Positions 15,901 through 21,018 of a stretch of DNA of 22,625 nt are shown here, in pieces; positions within the stretch are counted from its first letter, which is position 1; the number at the start of each line of letters is the position of its first letter. The notes beneath the pieces were generated by a model. It searched no databases and was not told the origin of the DNA. It saw only the letters and a list, made by a program, of their open reading frames with translations. The translations under genes and the position numbers were made by a program. Source of the stretch: Corynebacterium sp. (GTDB lineage: Bacteria > Actinomycetota > Actinomycetes > Mycobacteriales > Mycobacteriaceae); assembly GCF_030826625.1 (NCBI RefSeq), contig NZ_JAPJNQ010000036.1, positions 1 to 22,625 on the forward strand, in the 5' to 3' direction.

Positions 15901-17186
15901 TCAGTAGCAAGTCTCTATCCGATCTGTCGATTTTCGACGCATACTCGAATGGGGTTGGTACGAGCCGGGATTTCTGGACTATTAGTTATAGTAAAGATCA
16001 AATTTACCTATCGGTTAATGCGCTCTTAAAAAGCTATCACCACGCGGTATCACTTATTCGCCAACGTCAAGGAATTTCTAATGAGAAGCAGGTTACTGAT
16101 TTTCTCAGCGAGCATGGCGAGCTGAAAGACCCACAACGGATAAGTTGGTCCCGAGGCTTGAGACAAAGGGCGGCTCGCAATGAGCAAATTCCATTTATTA
16201 ACGTCAACCAGCGGGTAATGCTGTATCGCCCTTTTAGTCGGCAATACATATATTTCGATAAGGCTCTGAACGAGGTTCAAGGTCAACTCCTGTCAATGTT
16301 CCCGACCCCAGAGCACTCCAATATCGGTTTCTATATTGTGAACCCTGGTAGCGCAAAACCTTTTTCAGCCATAGCTACAGATCTCATCCCAGATCTTGCA
16401 ATGTGGGGAAGTAACGCCGGCCAATTCTTTACCCGCTTCACCTGGTCTCCAGTTGATGCTGATGACGGTGGTCTGTTCGGCGAGGGGAACGTCGTCAAGC
16501 AGGGCGAAGCCAGTGTCTACGGCCAAGTCGGTGAGGTTGTTGACGGGTATGTGCGGGTAGACAACATCACGGATGAGATTAAGCAGATTTACCGGGATGC
16601 GTTGGGCAGAGACGTCTCTGGTGATGACATCTTCCACTTCGTGTATGGAAAATTGAATGATCCGGACTATCGCACGCAGTATGCGGCGGATTTGAAGAAG
16701 ATGCTGCCGCACATTGAAACACCAAACTCGCGTGCGGAGTTCGATAAGTTTGCTGCAGCTGGCAAAGAACTCATTGACTTGCACGTGAACTATGAGTCCG
16801 TGGAACCCTGGCCGCTGGATATTCAGGTTAAGGGTGATGAGTCCAACCGTGAAACCTGGCGTGTGCAGAAGATGAAGTGGGCCAAGCGCAAGGATCCGGA
16901 AACGGGCAAGAACGTCAATGATGTGACCAAGCTGATCTACAACAAGCAGGTGACCATCTCCAGCATTCCGGCAGAGGCTGATGAGTACATGCTGGGCTCG
17001 CGCTCTGCGGTGGCATGGTTGATTGACCGGTATCAAGTGAAGAAAGACAAGACCTCCGGCATTGTGAATGATCCGAATGATTGGGCCGATGAGGTAGGCA
17101 ACCCGCGCTATATCGTGGACCTGATTGGCAAGGTCACGCGCGTGGCGATGGAGACCGTGCGGATTGTTGATGGTCTTGAGGAATAA
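12954..17186 (+). CDS. Type ISP restriction-modification enzyme, C-terminal fragment (helicase, adenine methyltransferase, target recognition)
   Basis: An open frame of about 1,410 residues, without its own good start (TTG at 12954, no ribosome-binding site). It is the rest of the gene begun at 12241. Helicase motifs: DEAH (94-97) in LVICDEAHRTTG, MTATPK (129-134), and RVMRKAEGKDYGYI near motif VI. A coupler of about 250 residues follows. The N6-adenine methyltransferase has ILDPFAGTSTFMVRLLQ (about 671) and the catalytic NPPY in VVIGNPPYSAGQ (about 791). The remainder is the target-recognition domain. Type ISP proteins move on DNA from an asymmetric site and cut when two converge; methylation of one strand protects the host. 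The part at about 15890-16420 has lower GC and rarer codons than its surroundings, as if the target domain had been exchanged. Confidence 0.94.
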   Translation: MLSQTLREWTAQATVDMRSFAVCSDTKVGKNAEDIAPYDLEVPVSTNGKRLAEVFDTGKHSAGLHVVFSTYQSLPTVHDAQRNGLDDFDLVICDEAHRTTGVTLAGEDASNFVRIHEADYIKANKRLYMTATPKLFDDDVKDKAADHSAELASMDDEGVYGPEFHRLGFGEAVERGLLTDYKVLVMTVDEDVAAEALANAPGQLVNLTTASAIIGAWNALAKRSGKLQGTKDGFEVNAKPMQRTVAFAKDIKHSKQIADSFPALVAAHQESLHQHAALNDISLHNTDVSVAAQHVDGTMNAMQRSSRINWLEADIAPTESRVLTNARCLSEGVDVPGLDSVIFFQPRNSMVDVVQSVGRVMRKAEGKDYGYIILPVAVPPGVSPSQALNDNTRFKVVWQILNALRAHDDRFNAKINSIALNEGNPDELPVVVDPVVNPIKPSDDPAPSPTNDPTDEDTAKQIALFSLEQWQEAIYTKLVDKVGSRTYWEDWADDVAKIAENQVTRITKLVDGADKHLRKEFDDFVDGLRNNLNDGIGEAEAISMLSQHLITAPVFNALFDNHDFIEYNPVAQVMQRMTDALQDSYLESETEPLEKFYESVRVRASEVTSASGKQQVIKELYERFFRKAFKKQAEALGIVYTPVEIVDFILRAADEVSRKHFGKGLSDEGVSILDPFAGTSTFMVRLLQSGLIKPEDLARKYANELFATEIMLLAYYVSAVNIETTYNALREEAALRDGEPAPDYVPFTNIALADTFQVHEDGDIPDLNIFRENNATIERQKNAPINVVIGNPPYSAGQKSANDLNANQKYPSLDKRIAETYAAKSTAQLKNSLYDSYLRAFRWATDRIGDQGVVAFVSNGGWIDGNTGDGVRLSMAEDFTDLYVFNLRGNQRTAGEQSRKEGGKVFGSGSRNTVAIMVGIKDPTKSGFQLHYQDIGDYLTAEEKLSIVDSSAIETIDWQTIEPNKEGDWLNQRSEEFATWPLISSKSLSDLSIFDAYSNGVGTSRDFWTISYSKDQIYLSVNALLKSYHHAVSLIRQRQGISNEKQVTDFLSEHGELKDPQRISWSRGLRQRAARNEQIPFINVNQRVMLYRPFSRQYIYFDKALNEVQGQLLSMFPTPEHSNIGFYIVNPGSAKPFSAIATDLIPDLAMWGSNAGQFFTRFTWSPVDADDGGLFGEGNVVKQGEASVYGQVGEVVDGYVRVDNITDEIKQIYRDALGRDVSGDDIFHFVYGKLNDPDYRTQYAADLKKMLPHIETPNSRAEFDKFAAAGKELIDLHVNYESVEPWPLDIQVKGDESNRETWRVQKMKWAKRKDPETGKNVNDVTKLIYNKQVTISSIPAEADEYMLGSRSAVAWLIDRYQVKKDKTSGIVNDPNDWADEVGNPRYIVDLIGKVTRVAMETVRIVDGLEE

Positions 17187-17437
17187 GGGGATGCGGATTT
17201 TTTGCAGTAGCCAGATTTTAACAGGTAGTACCTGGCAATAATCCTTCATTTTCGCCTGCCTTTTGGCATAAACCAATTTCCAACCTGATAGCAGCCAGAG
17301 GTGTTTTGAATGTGTTTTGAGTGCTGGAAAACGACATAAATTTAATTTAATTCCAGTTTACTAATACCGTACCAGTGCGGTAGAATGATTATTATCAGAC
17401 CGAAAGGCGCTACAACAACTAAATAGAAGAACTGAAA
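17187..17437. other. Gene-free stretch after the Type ISP gene
   Basis: An AT-rich spacer marking the change from host-like GC to the accessory island. It holds no gene I can support. Its only clear element is a promoter at 17357-17386. Confidence 0.6.
17357..17386 (+). promoter_or_regulatory. Probable promoter reading into the cassette array
   Basis: TTTACT (17357-17362) and TAGAAT (17381-17386) are separated by 18 nt in AT-rich surroundings. It reads toward the first, decayed membrane peptide and the first intact cassette. Confidence 0.45.
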
Positions 17438-17514
17438 ATGTCAGCTACACAGACATCATCGCGACAATCACACTGATCGTAATGATTTTGATCTGGCTCG
17501 ATACTCGCAAGTAG
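17438..17514 (+). pseudogene. Decayed membrane-peptide gene of the cassette family
   Basis: From 17440 the frame reads VSYTDIIATITLIVM then ILIWLDTRK-stop: one hydrophobic helix with a charged end. It shares LDTR with the peptide at 19282-19431 (CLALDTREQW). An ATG at 17438 is in the neighbouring frame and gives only 12 residues, and the hydrophobic frame has no start codon, so a small indel just after the ATG has probably broken it. The shape (single helix ending WLDTRK) strongly recalls Fst/Ldr-type small toxic peptides. That is a resemblance, not a family match. Confidence 0.5.
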
Positions 17515-17535
17515 TGCCGAATAGCCACAAAAAGT

Positions 17536-17560
17536 CCCGGCCATAAAGAGGATGGCCGGG
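17536..17560 (-). terminator. Leader hairpin of cassette 1; minus-strand terminator form
   Basis: CCCGGCCAT and ATGGCCGGG form a perfect 9-bp stem with a 7-nt loop. Read on the minus strand the stem is followed by ACTTTTTG, so it has the form of a terminator for a transcript running antisense to the membrane-peptide gene that starts 33 nt downstream. Confidence 0.6.
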
Positions 17561-17593
17561 CACCCCTTCACCATACAACACGAAAGGAAAACC

Positions 17594-17728
17594 ATGCGAT
17601 TTACACTCATCTGCACCGCTGCAGCAACCATCATGGCACTTGCCGGGGCTAGTGCTTTTTTCATTCCTGCTTTCCTTACCGTCGGTATCGCCATCGACAG
17701 CAACGAAAGGAAAAACCATGCAGCCTAA
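17594..17728 (+). CDS. Small membrane peptide of cassette 1 (44 aa)
   Basis: A 44-residue peptide starting MRFTLICTAAATIMALAGAS, almost wholly hydrophobic through residue 34, then IDSNERKNHAA. It could be one or two membrane helices, or a signal-like N-terminus with a second helix. GAAAGGA lies about 7 nt before the ATG. The last four codons, HAA-stop, overlap the first codons of the following gene (ATGCAGCCTAA), a feature shared with the other two cassettes. It is too short for ordinary gene finders. Function unknown; a membrane-active toxin or regulator is possible. Confidence 0.65.
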   Translation: MRFTLICTAAATIMALAGASAFFIPAFLTVGIAIDSNERKNHAA

Positions 17729-17945
17729 GATCATTGACGCAGACACCGGGAAGGAACTTTGGCGAGCCGTAGAGTGCGCCAAACACTGCGACATCACCAC
17801 GCGCACGTGGGCGAATTACTACGCGAATGGACGCACGCCCGACCCTGTCGCCATGCTCGATGGCCGTAGCGCATTGTGGTTTGCCGAGGATATTAAGCAC
17901 TGGCACGCAAACCGGCCCGGGTCTCCGGCCCAGCTACGCCGGTAG
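17718..17945 (+). CDS. AlpA/excisionase-like helix-turn-helix protein of cassette 1 (75 aa)
   Basis: A 75-residue protein beginning MQPKIIDADTGKELWRAVEC. The order CAKHCDITTRTWANYYANGRTP (helix-turn-helix), then LDGRSALWFAEDIKHWHANR and PGSP, resembles small actinobacterial AlpA/excisionase-type DNA-binding proteins, in which a WxxY segment is followed by GR..LW..DEV..W...RPG. The ATG at 17718 is chosen over an upstream in-frame ATG at 17640, because homology among all copies starts here and GAAAGG stands upstream. The 11-nt overlap with the membrane-peptide gene implies coupled translation. It may regulate the cassette or act in element excision. Confidence 0.8.
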   Translation: MQPKIIDADTGKELWRAVECAKHCDITTRTWANYYANGRTPDPVAMLDGRSALWFAEDIKHWHANRPGSPAQLRR

Positions 17946-18022
17946 CGTTATCCTCCAACCGTTTCCCAGTTGTCAGCGACGCTTGGTTCGGAGCGATTCC
18001 CGCTGGCGGCTATCGATAGAGA

Positions 18023-18065
18023 CAGCTTTTTCATCTCAAATCATAAGATTGAGATGAAAAAGCTG
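18023..18065. promoter_or_regulatory. Long inverted repeat in the leader of cassette 2
   Basis: A 17-bp perfect inverted repeat, 18023-18039 against 18049-18065, with a 9-nt loop; the arms contain CAGCTTTTTCATCTCAA and its complement. It is too symmetrical to give direction: it could be an operator, an attenuator or a terminator on either strand. It stands about 55 nt before the membrane-peptide start. Confidence 0.7.
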
Positions 18066-18119
18066 GAGCTAGATAGCTAAGCCCCCTCTCAAAATACCAC
18101 AACCCAGAAAGGACACACC

Positions 18120-18287
18120 GTGGACATCATGTCTAAAATTTCCAACGCACTAATCGTGCTCGCGATACTTATCGCAGTTACCCTAGGGAACACCCCAATA
18201 TTCTGGATAGTCATGGCAGCCATTGCGGTTACGCTCACAATTGAGACCGTCCAGATCGTGCAGAAATGGCGGAAACATGCAGCCTAA
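18120..18287 (+). CDS. Small membrane peptide of cassette 2 (55 aa)
   Basis: A 55-residue peptide with two hydrophobic segments (about residues 9-22 and 26-44) around a GNTPIF turn, followed by VQIVQKWRKHAA. The GTG at 18120 is preferred to the ATG at 18129, because AAAGGA ends 6 nt before the GTG. The GNTPIF turn matches DSPIW in the 11985 peptide, linking the two. The end overlaps the next gene by 11 nt (ATGCAGCCTAA). It is one of the family repeated in this island; no known function. Confidence 0.65.
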   Translation: MDIMSKISNALIVLAILIAVTLGNTPIFWIVMAAIAVTLTIETVQIVQKWRKHAA

Positions 18288-18504
18288 GATCATTGACGCG
18301 GACACCGGCCAAGAACTCTGGACCGGTGCAGATTGCGCCGACCACATTGGAGTGAGCTACGCAGCGTGGCGTAACTACTCAGCCAATCACCGCACCCCAG
18401 AGCACGTCGCCATGATTTTGGGCCGCACGCGACTGTGGCTTGCGGACGAGGTGCGCGAGTGGCACGCAAACCGGCCAGGATCTCCCCATCAACTACGCAA
18501 ATAG
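18277..18504 (+). CDS. AlpA/excisionase-like helix-turn-helix protein of cassette 2 (75 aa)
   Basis: A 75-residue protein, same length as the copies at 17718 and 19421. It is very close to the 19421 copy (MQPKIIDADTGQELWTGADC, then IGVSYAAWRNYSANHRTPEH, LGRTRLWLADEVREWHANRP) and more distant from the 17718 copy. The helix-turn-helix and the GRTRLW..DEV..W...RPG end are as described for cassette 1. The upstream in-frame start at 18223 is rejected because homology begins at 18277. Past the stop codon similarity to the other copies ends, unlike copies 1 and 3, which also share about 40 nt of 3' flank. Confidence 0.8.
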   Translation: MQPKIIDADTGQELWTGADCADHIGVSYAAWRNYSANHRTPEHVAMILGRTRLWLADEVREWHANRPGSPHQLRK

Positions 18505-18545
18505 TGCTAATCCGTAATTCCGCTAGATCTCGCATAGGATCCTTA

Positions 18546-18917
18546 TTAAGCAGTCCCCATCCCTAGCGCTACACGAATCGCAGGGCCAGCGGTATTGACA
18601 TCATCGACCCTAAGTTCAATATCAGGTTGGCCCCATTTTTCGCGGACAACAGCCAGCGCTTGGGCAACCGTAAGATCGTTATCCGCACAATCAATAATTA
18701 AACGTTGCAGATCATTGCCTACAGGCCAGTCATAATAAGAAGCATCTACGGGCGAATTATCACAAGTGAAAATCCGCTTTTCATCGCAAATAACCGGGAT
18801 AACCTTATCCCGAGTGCGATACACCATAGCAATACCAGGCCGAGGCTCATGCGACCAAGCTGCGTAATGCTTATTCGGCAGCATCTCTAAGCCTATTTCC
18901 TTATACCGATCAGACAT
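18546..18917 (-). CDS. Duplicated hypothetical protein, copy A (123 aa)
   Basis: A 123-residue soluble protein starting MSDRYKEIGLEMLPNKHY. A nearly complete complement of the 16S rRNA end (GGAGGTGATC) stands about 8 nt before the ATG, so it should be well translated. It has a second copy at 21019-21390. About 109 of 123 residues agree, and residues 30-84 (AMVYRTRDKVIPVICDEK... to DLTV) are identical, while both ends carry amino-acid changes. No family recognised. Small acidic, duplicated, unaccompanied genes of this sort are often immunity proteins of toxin systems, but that is a guess from style, not from motifs. Confidence 0.75.
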   Translation of the reverse strand: MSDRYKEIGLEMLPNKHYAAWSHEPRPGIAMVYRTRDKVIPVICDEKRIFTCDNSPVDASYYDWPVGNDLQRLIIDCADNDLTVAQALAVVREKWGQPDIELRVDDVNTAGPAIRVALGMGTA

Positions 18918-18988
18918 CTCGACCGATCACCTCCGCATATACGTCGTAGCCAAAATATCACTCATTCACCCACTACTTCCTTACCAAT

Positions 18989-19171
18989 TTACTTGCTAGG
19001 AAGTAGCTCCGCCCTGCGAAAAACAGATAGAACAAACTCGTTCTGGGCTGGCCTCCAGTCCCGGAAACTCCACAAGCTATCTCCGACAGCTAGACCTGCT
19101 AACGCCATTTCCATGCGTTCCCAAAACGTCGCCGTGAGATCACCTGCATCGCCGGAAAGCCTCAAACCCAC
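18989..19171 (-). pseudogene. Short coding remnant upstream of copy A (60 codons)
   Basis: From a GTG at 19171 the frame gives MGLRLSGDAGDLTATFWERM and ends ELLPSK. There is no ribosome-binding site. The part GDAGDLTATFWERME is similar to DDGDLIAMFWEYME in the small frame at 21439-21537, and both lie just upstream of a copy of the 123-residue gene. The pair was therefore duplicated as a unit. Both members look like fragments of a longer ancestor. Confidence 0.45.
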
Positions 19172-19209
19172 TAAAGTGGAATAAGTAAACCGTCAGTGGG
19201 GTTAGAAAA

Positions 19210-19248
19210 CCTCCACGGCTGGATAACCCAATTACCCAGCCGTGGAGG
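19210..19248 (-). terminator. Leader hairpin of cassette 3; minus-strand terminator form
   Basis: CCTCCACGGCTGG (19210-19222) and CCAGCCGTGGAGG (19236-19248) form a perfect 13-bp stem. On the minus strand it is followed by TTTTCT, the form of a rho-independent terminator for RNA antisense to the cassette. It lies 33 nt before the membrane-peptide start. Confidence 0.65.
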
Positions 19249-19281
19249 CCACCCCCTCACAATACAGAAAGGACTTGCGCT

Positions 19282-19431
19282 ATGACAACCATCACCGCGC
19301 TTATCAGCGTATTATTCATCATCACCAAAGCATCACCTTGGGCTACCGCCGCAGCACTTGCATCCATGATCGTGTGCTTAGCCCTGGATACCCGCGAGCA
19401 ATGGCTAGAAAGGCAACACCATGCGGCCTAA
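19282..19431 (+). CDS. Small membrane peptide of cassette 3 (49 aa)
   Basis: A 49-residue peptide, MTTITALISVLFIITKASPW then ATAAALASMIVCLALDTREQ and a charged WLERQHHAA tail: two short hydrophobic segments around KASPW. AAAGGA ends 8 nt before the ATG. It ends in HAA-stop overlapping the next gene by 11 nt (ATGCGGCCTAA). LDTR is shared with the decayed peptide at 17438. The hydrophobic part is hardly conserved between cassettes, whereas the tail and the partner protein are. Confidence 0.65.
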   Translation: MTTITALISVLFIITKASPWATAAALASMIVCLALDTREQWLERQHHAA

Positions 19432-19648
19432 GATCATTGACGCAGACACTGGCCAAGAACTGTGGACCGGCGCTGATTGCGCCGGCCACATTGGAGTGAG
19501 CTACGCAGCGTGGCGAAACTACTCCGCCAACCACCACACTCCAGAACACGTGGCTGCGATTTTGGGCCGCACGCGACTGTGGTTGGCAGACGAGGTGCGC
19601 AAATGGCACGCGAACCTGCCAGGATCTCCAGCTCAGCTACGCCAGTAG
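19421..19648 (+). CDS. AlpA/excisionase-like helix-turn-helix protein of cassette 3 (75 aa)
   Basis: A 75-residue protein starting MRPKIIDADTGQELWTGADC, with the helix-turn-helix HIGVSYAAWRNYSANHHTPE and the end LGRTRLWLADEVRKWHANLP, GSPAQLRQ. It is closest to the cassette 2 protein. Its 3' flank (TAGCATTATCCTCCAATC...) matches the flank after the cassette 1 protein, so the duplicated unit extends beyond the gene. GAAAGG lies about 8 nt before the ATG, inside the membrane-peptide gene. A DNA-binding role is likely from the fold; the target is unknown. Confidence 0.8.
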   Translation: MRPKIIDADTGQELWTGADCAGHIGVSYAAWRNYSANHHTPEHVAAILGRTRLWLADEVRKWHANLPGSPAQLRQ

Positions 19649-19734
19649 CATTATCCTCCAATCTTTTCCCAATTGCTATCGGTGCGTCGTTCTAAACGGT
19701 TCCCCGGCCACGGTTGCGCATCGTTGCGAAAACC

Positions 19735-19868
19735 CCTGGGTTATCTATTTTTTGGGCATGAAAATCCCCACCACCAACCAAATGGTGTTGGGGTTGCGCG
19801 CTAAAGAGGAATCAAACCTCAACGAACTGTCACCAGGTAACACAAAACCACCCCGTTAAAATAGGGTG
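19735..19868 (-). repeat. Composite repeat copy 1: terminator, tRNA-like element, GC-rich terminator
   Basis: About 130 nt, highly similar to 20857-20996. Read on the minus strand: a hairpin CACCC/GGGTG (19868-19849) with T run, the 46-nt tRNA-like element (19843-19798), then an 11-bp GC-rich stem (19793-19766, one mismatch) followed by ATTTTC. It follows the small gene 19905-20057. Confidence 0.8.
19798..19843 (-). ncRNA. tRNA-like element without anticodon arm, copy 1 (46 nt)
   Basis: On the minus strand GTGTTA pairs with TAGCGC (with G.U pairs) as an acceptor-like stem. Inside are TGGTGACAGTT, similar to a D-loop region, and GAGGTTTGATTCCTC, a T-arm with conventional loop. There is no room for an anticodon arm. 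Whether it is transcribed or processed is unknown. Confidence 0.45.
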
Positions 19869-19904
19869 CTTAAAATTAATACTTAGATAAGCGAACACCT
19901 TTGC

Positions 19905-20057
19905 TTAGTGGCCGTTTGATTCGGCAACCACTTCATCAGAATCTGGACCAAACAGGACAACTTTTTGTTCTACCGAGCTAACAACTACCTCAAAAAGCCG
20001 TGCAGCCGCTCCAGCATCAGTTTGGGACCTGACCAAGAATTGTACGCTTATCTCCAT
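19905..20057 (-). CDS. Small hypothetical protein (50 aa)
   Basis: MEISVQFLVRSQTDAGAAAR followed by LFEVVVSSVEQKVVLFGPDS and ending ESNGH: 50 residues with a mixed strand and helix pattern that looks like real protein. GAGGAAG lies about 4 nt before the ATG, inside the end of the upstream frame (20017-20271), which it overlaps by 41 nt. A terminator (19868-19849) follows. It probably belongs with the phage remnant beside it. Family not recognised. Confidence 0.5.
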   Translation of the reverse strand: MEISVQFLVRSQTDAGAAARLFEVVVSSVEQKVVLFGPDSDEVVAESNGH

Positions 20058-20271
20058 TCTTCCTCGCGTTGATCTCCTTAGCCTCTAAAAGGCCACGCAC
20101 GGCGTCAACAATCTTTTTGCTCTGACCACCCCGAGGAAACTTCGGCGCACCAGAACGCTGAGAATCCCCCATGGCCCGCGCGAGTCGAGGCCAGGTGCAA
20201 CGGCATATCGCCATTATTCGTAGACCGTTCCAGCCCCGTACGGCACAGGGCCTGCCCCGGAAAGCGGACAT
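20017..20271 (-). CDS. Hypothetical protein, possibly a phage-gene remnant (84 aa)
   Basis: The ATG at 20271 has AAGGAGG about 10 nt upstream, so translation there is likely. The first 33 residues are Arg/Cys/Trp-rich and look like out-of-frame sequence. From Met34 (20172) the product MGDSQRSGAPKFPRGGQSKK and IVDAVRGLLEAKEINARKNG looks like ordinary protein. This suggests the frame fuses a broken 5' end to a genuine small gene. It sits where a capsid gene would be expected after a scaffolding gene. No family assigned. Confidence 0.4.
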   Translation of the reverse strand: MSAFRGRPCAVRGWNGLRIMAICRCTWPRLARAMGDSQRSGAPKFPRGGQSKKIVDAVRGLLEAKEINARKNGDKRTILGQVPN

Positions 20272-20303
20272 TACAAAAATCCCTCCTTAAGGAACCTTGT
20301 TAG

Positions 20304-20846
20304 TTATACGAATTTGCCGTGTACCGGCCACGCATCAGGAAACGAATAATCCGGGGCATCTTTCTTCGAGGAAGCACCTGGCTTCAAATCCTCCACCGGG
20401 TAATCTGACGGAGGTGCGGCACGCTTAGCAGCCTGCGCTTGCAGCTCCCCGAGACGCTTCGCGTTGTCATCGAACTTTTCCGGGTCCGAGCCAAGCAGGT
20501 CTGCGTTGTCCTCCGAGATTCCGTACTTTGACAGTGCCTTCGACCGGGCAAGCTCCACCTGGAACTGTGTGGCTTTATTGCGCTCTGCTTCCAGGGCTTC
20601 CTGGGCGCGCTGCAGCTCTGTCTTCTCGGCGTCCTGCATTTCGCGGAACTTTTCAGCGTCGGCTCGATATTCGTTACGCTCGGTGCGGTATTTCGCGTTT
20701 TCCTTGCGTAATTTTTCAAGCTCTTGCTGGTAGGACTCGGTGGTGCGTTCCGGCTTTGAGTTCCCCTCCTCCTGGGTGGGGTTCTGCTGGGCCACCTCGG
20801 CGGCTTCGTTGTGTCCGTCGTTGGTGGCGTTAGTTTCTTCTGCCAT
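20304..20846 (-). CDS. Phage scaffolding (capsid assembly) protein
   Basis: A 180-residue, highly charged protein. MAEETNATNDGHNEAAEVAQ starts an acidic unstructured N-terminus. A long coiled coil runs from about residue 35 to 115 (ESYQQELEKLRKENAKYRTE ... EALEAERNKATQFQVELARS), then the ALSKYGISEDNADLL segment seen in phage scaffolding proteins of the DUF4355-like type, and a disordered Pro/Lys-rich tail. The ATG at 20846 has AGGAGG 7 nt upstream; an in-frame extension to 20900 runs into the repeat and is rejected. Scaffolding proteins shape the procapsid, yet no major capsid, portal or terminase gene is visible in the window. It is thus an orphan, from a prophage remnant or a capsid-borrowing satellite. 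Confidence 0.75.
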   Translation of the reverse strand: MAEETNATNDGHNEAAEVAQQNPTQEEGNSKPERTTESYQQELEKLRKENAKYRTERNEYRADAEKFREMQDAEKTELQRAQEALEAERNKATQFQVELARSKALSKYGISEDNADLLGSDPEKFDDNAKRLGELQAQAAKRAAPPSDYPVEDLKPGASSKKDAPDYSFPDAWPVHGKFV

Positions 20847-20921
20847 TGCGTAACCTCCTGGGTTATCTATTTTTGGGCATGAAAAAGCCCCCGCCACCAA
20901 CTGATGTGGTGTGGGGGTTGC

Positions 20922-20967
20922 GCGCTAAAGAGGAATCGAACCTCAACGAACTGTCACCAGATAGCAC
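20922..20967 (-). ncRNA. tRNA-like element without anticodon arm, copy 2 (46 nt)
   Basis: On the minus strand GTGCTA pairs with TAGCGC, enclosing TGGTGACAGTT and the T-arm GAGGTTCGATTCCTC, whose loop TTCGATT is the standard tRNA T-loop. Compared with copy 1, C replaces U in the acceptor stem with pairing kept (G-U to G-C), and the loop differs at one base. Confidence 0.5.
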
Positions 20968-20971
20968 AAAA

Positions 20972-20996
20972 GCCACCCCGTAAAAACAGAGGTGGC
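20972..20996 (-). terminator. Terminator of copy B of the 123-residue gene
   Basis: Minus-strand GCCACC (20996-20991) and GGTGGC (20977-20972) form a stem directly followed by TTTT. It lies 22 nt after the stop codon of the gene at 21019-21390. Confidence 0.65.
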
Positions 20997-21018
20997 CATG
21001 TAAACCTACATAAGTTGT

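Larger units (their letters stand above)
20857..20996 (-). repeat. Composite repeat copy 2: terminator, tRNA-like element, GC-rich terminator
   Basis: The second copy of the 19735-19868 repeat, in the same orientation. On the minus strand: the terminator GCCACC/GGTGGC followed by TTTT (20996-20968), the 46-nt tRNA-like element (20967-20922), then a CCCCC/GGGGG-based stem (20917-20888) followed by CTTTTTC. It separates copy B of the 123-residue gene from the scaffolding gene. Confidence 0.8.

Noticed and set aside
16365..17276. 303-codon minus-strand frame
   Set aside because: Antisense to the Type ISP C-terminal domain, with composition typical of a shadow frame; no ribosome-binding site or family motif.
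17640..17717. Upstream in-frame start for the first cassette HTH protein
   Set aside because: Homology among the three copies begins at 17718, and the extra residues are encoded within the membrane-peptide gene in another frame.
17536..19648. CRISPR array or classic direct-repeat array
   Set aside because: The repeats are protein-coding cassettes several hundred bases apart, not short repeats with regular spacers. No cas genes are present.
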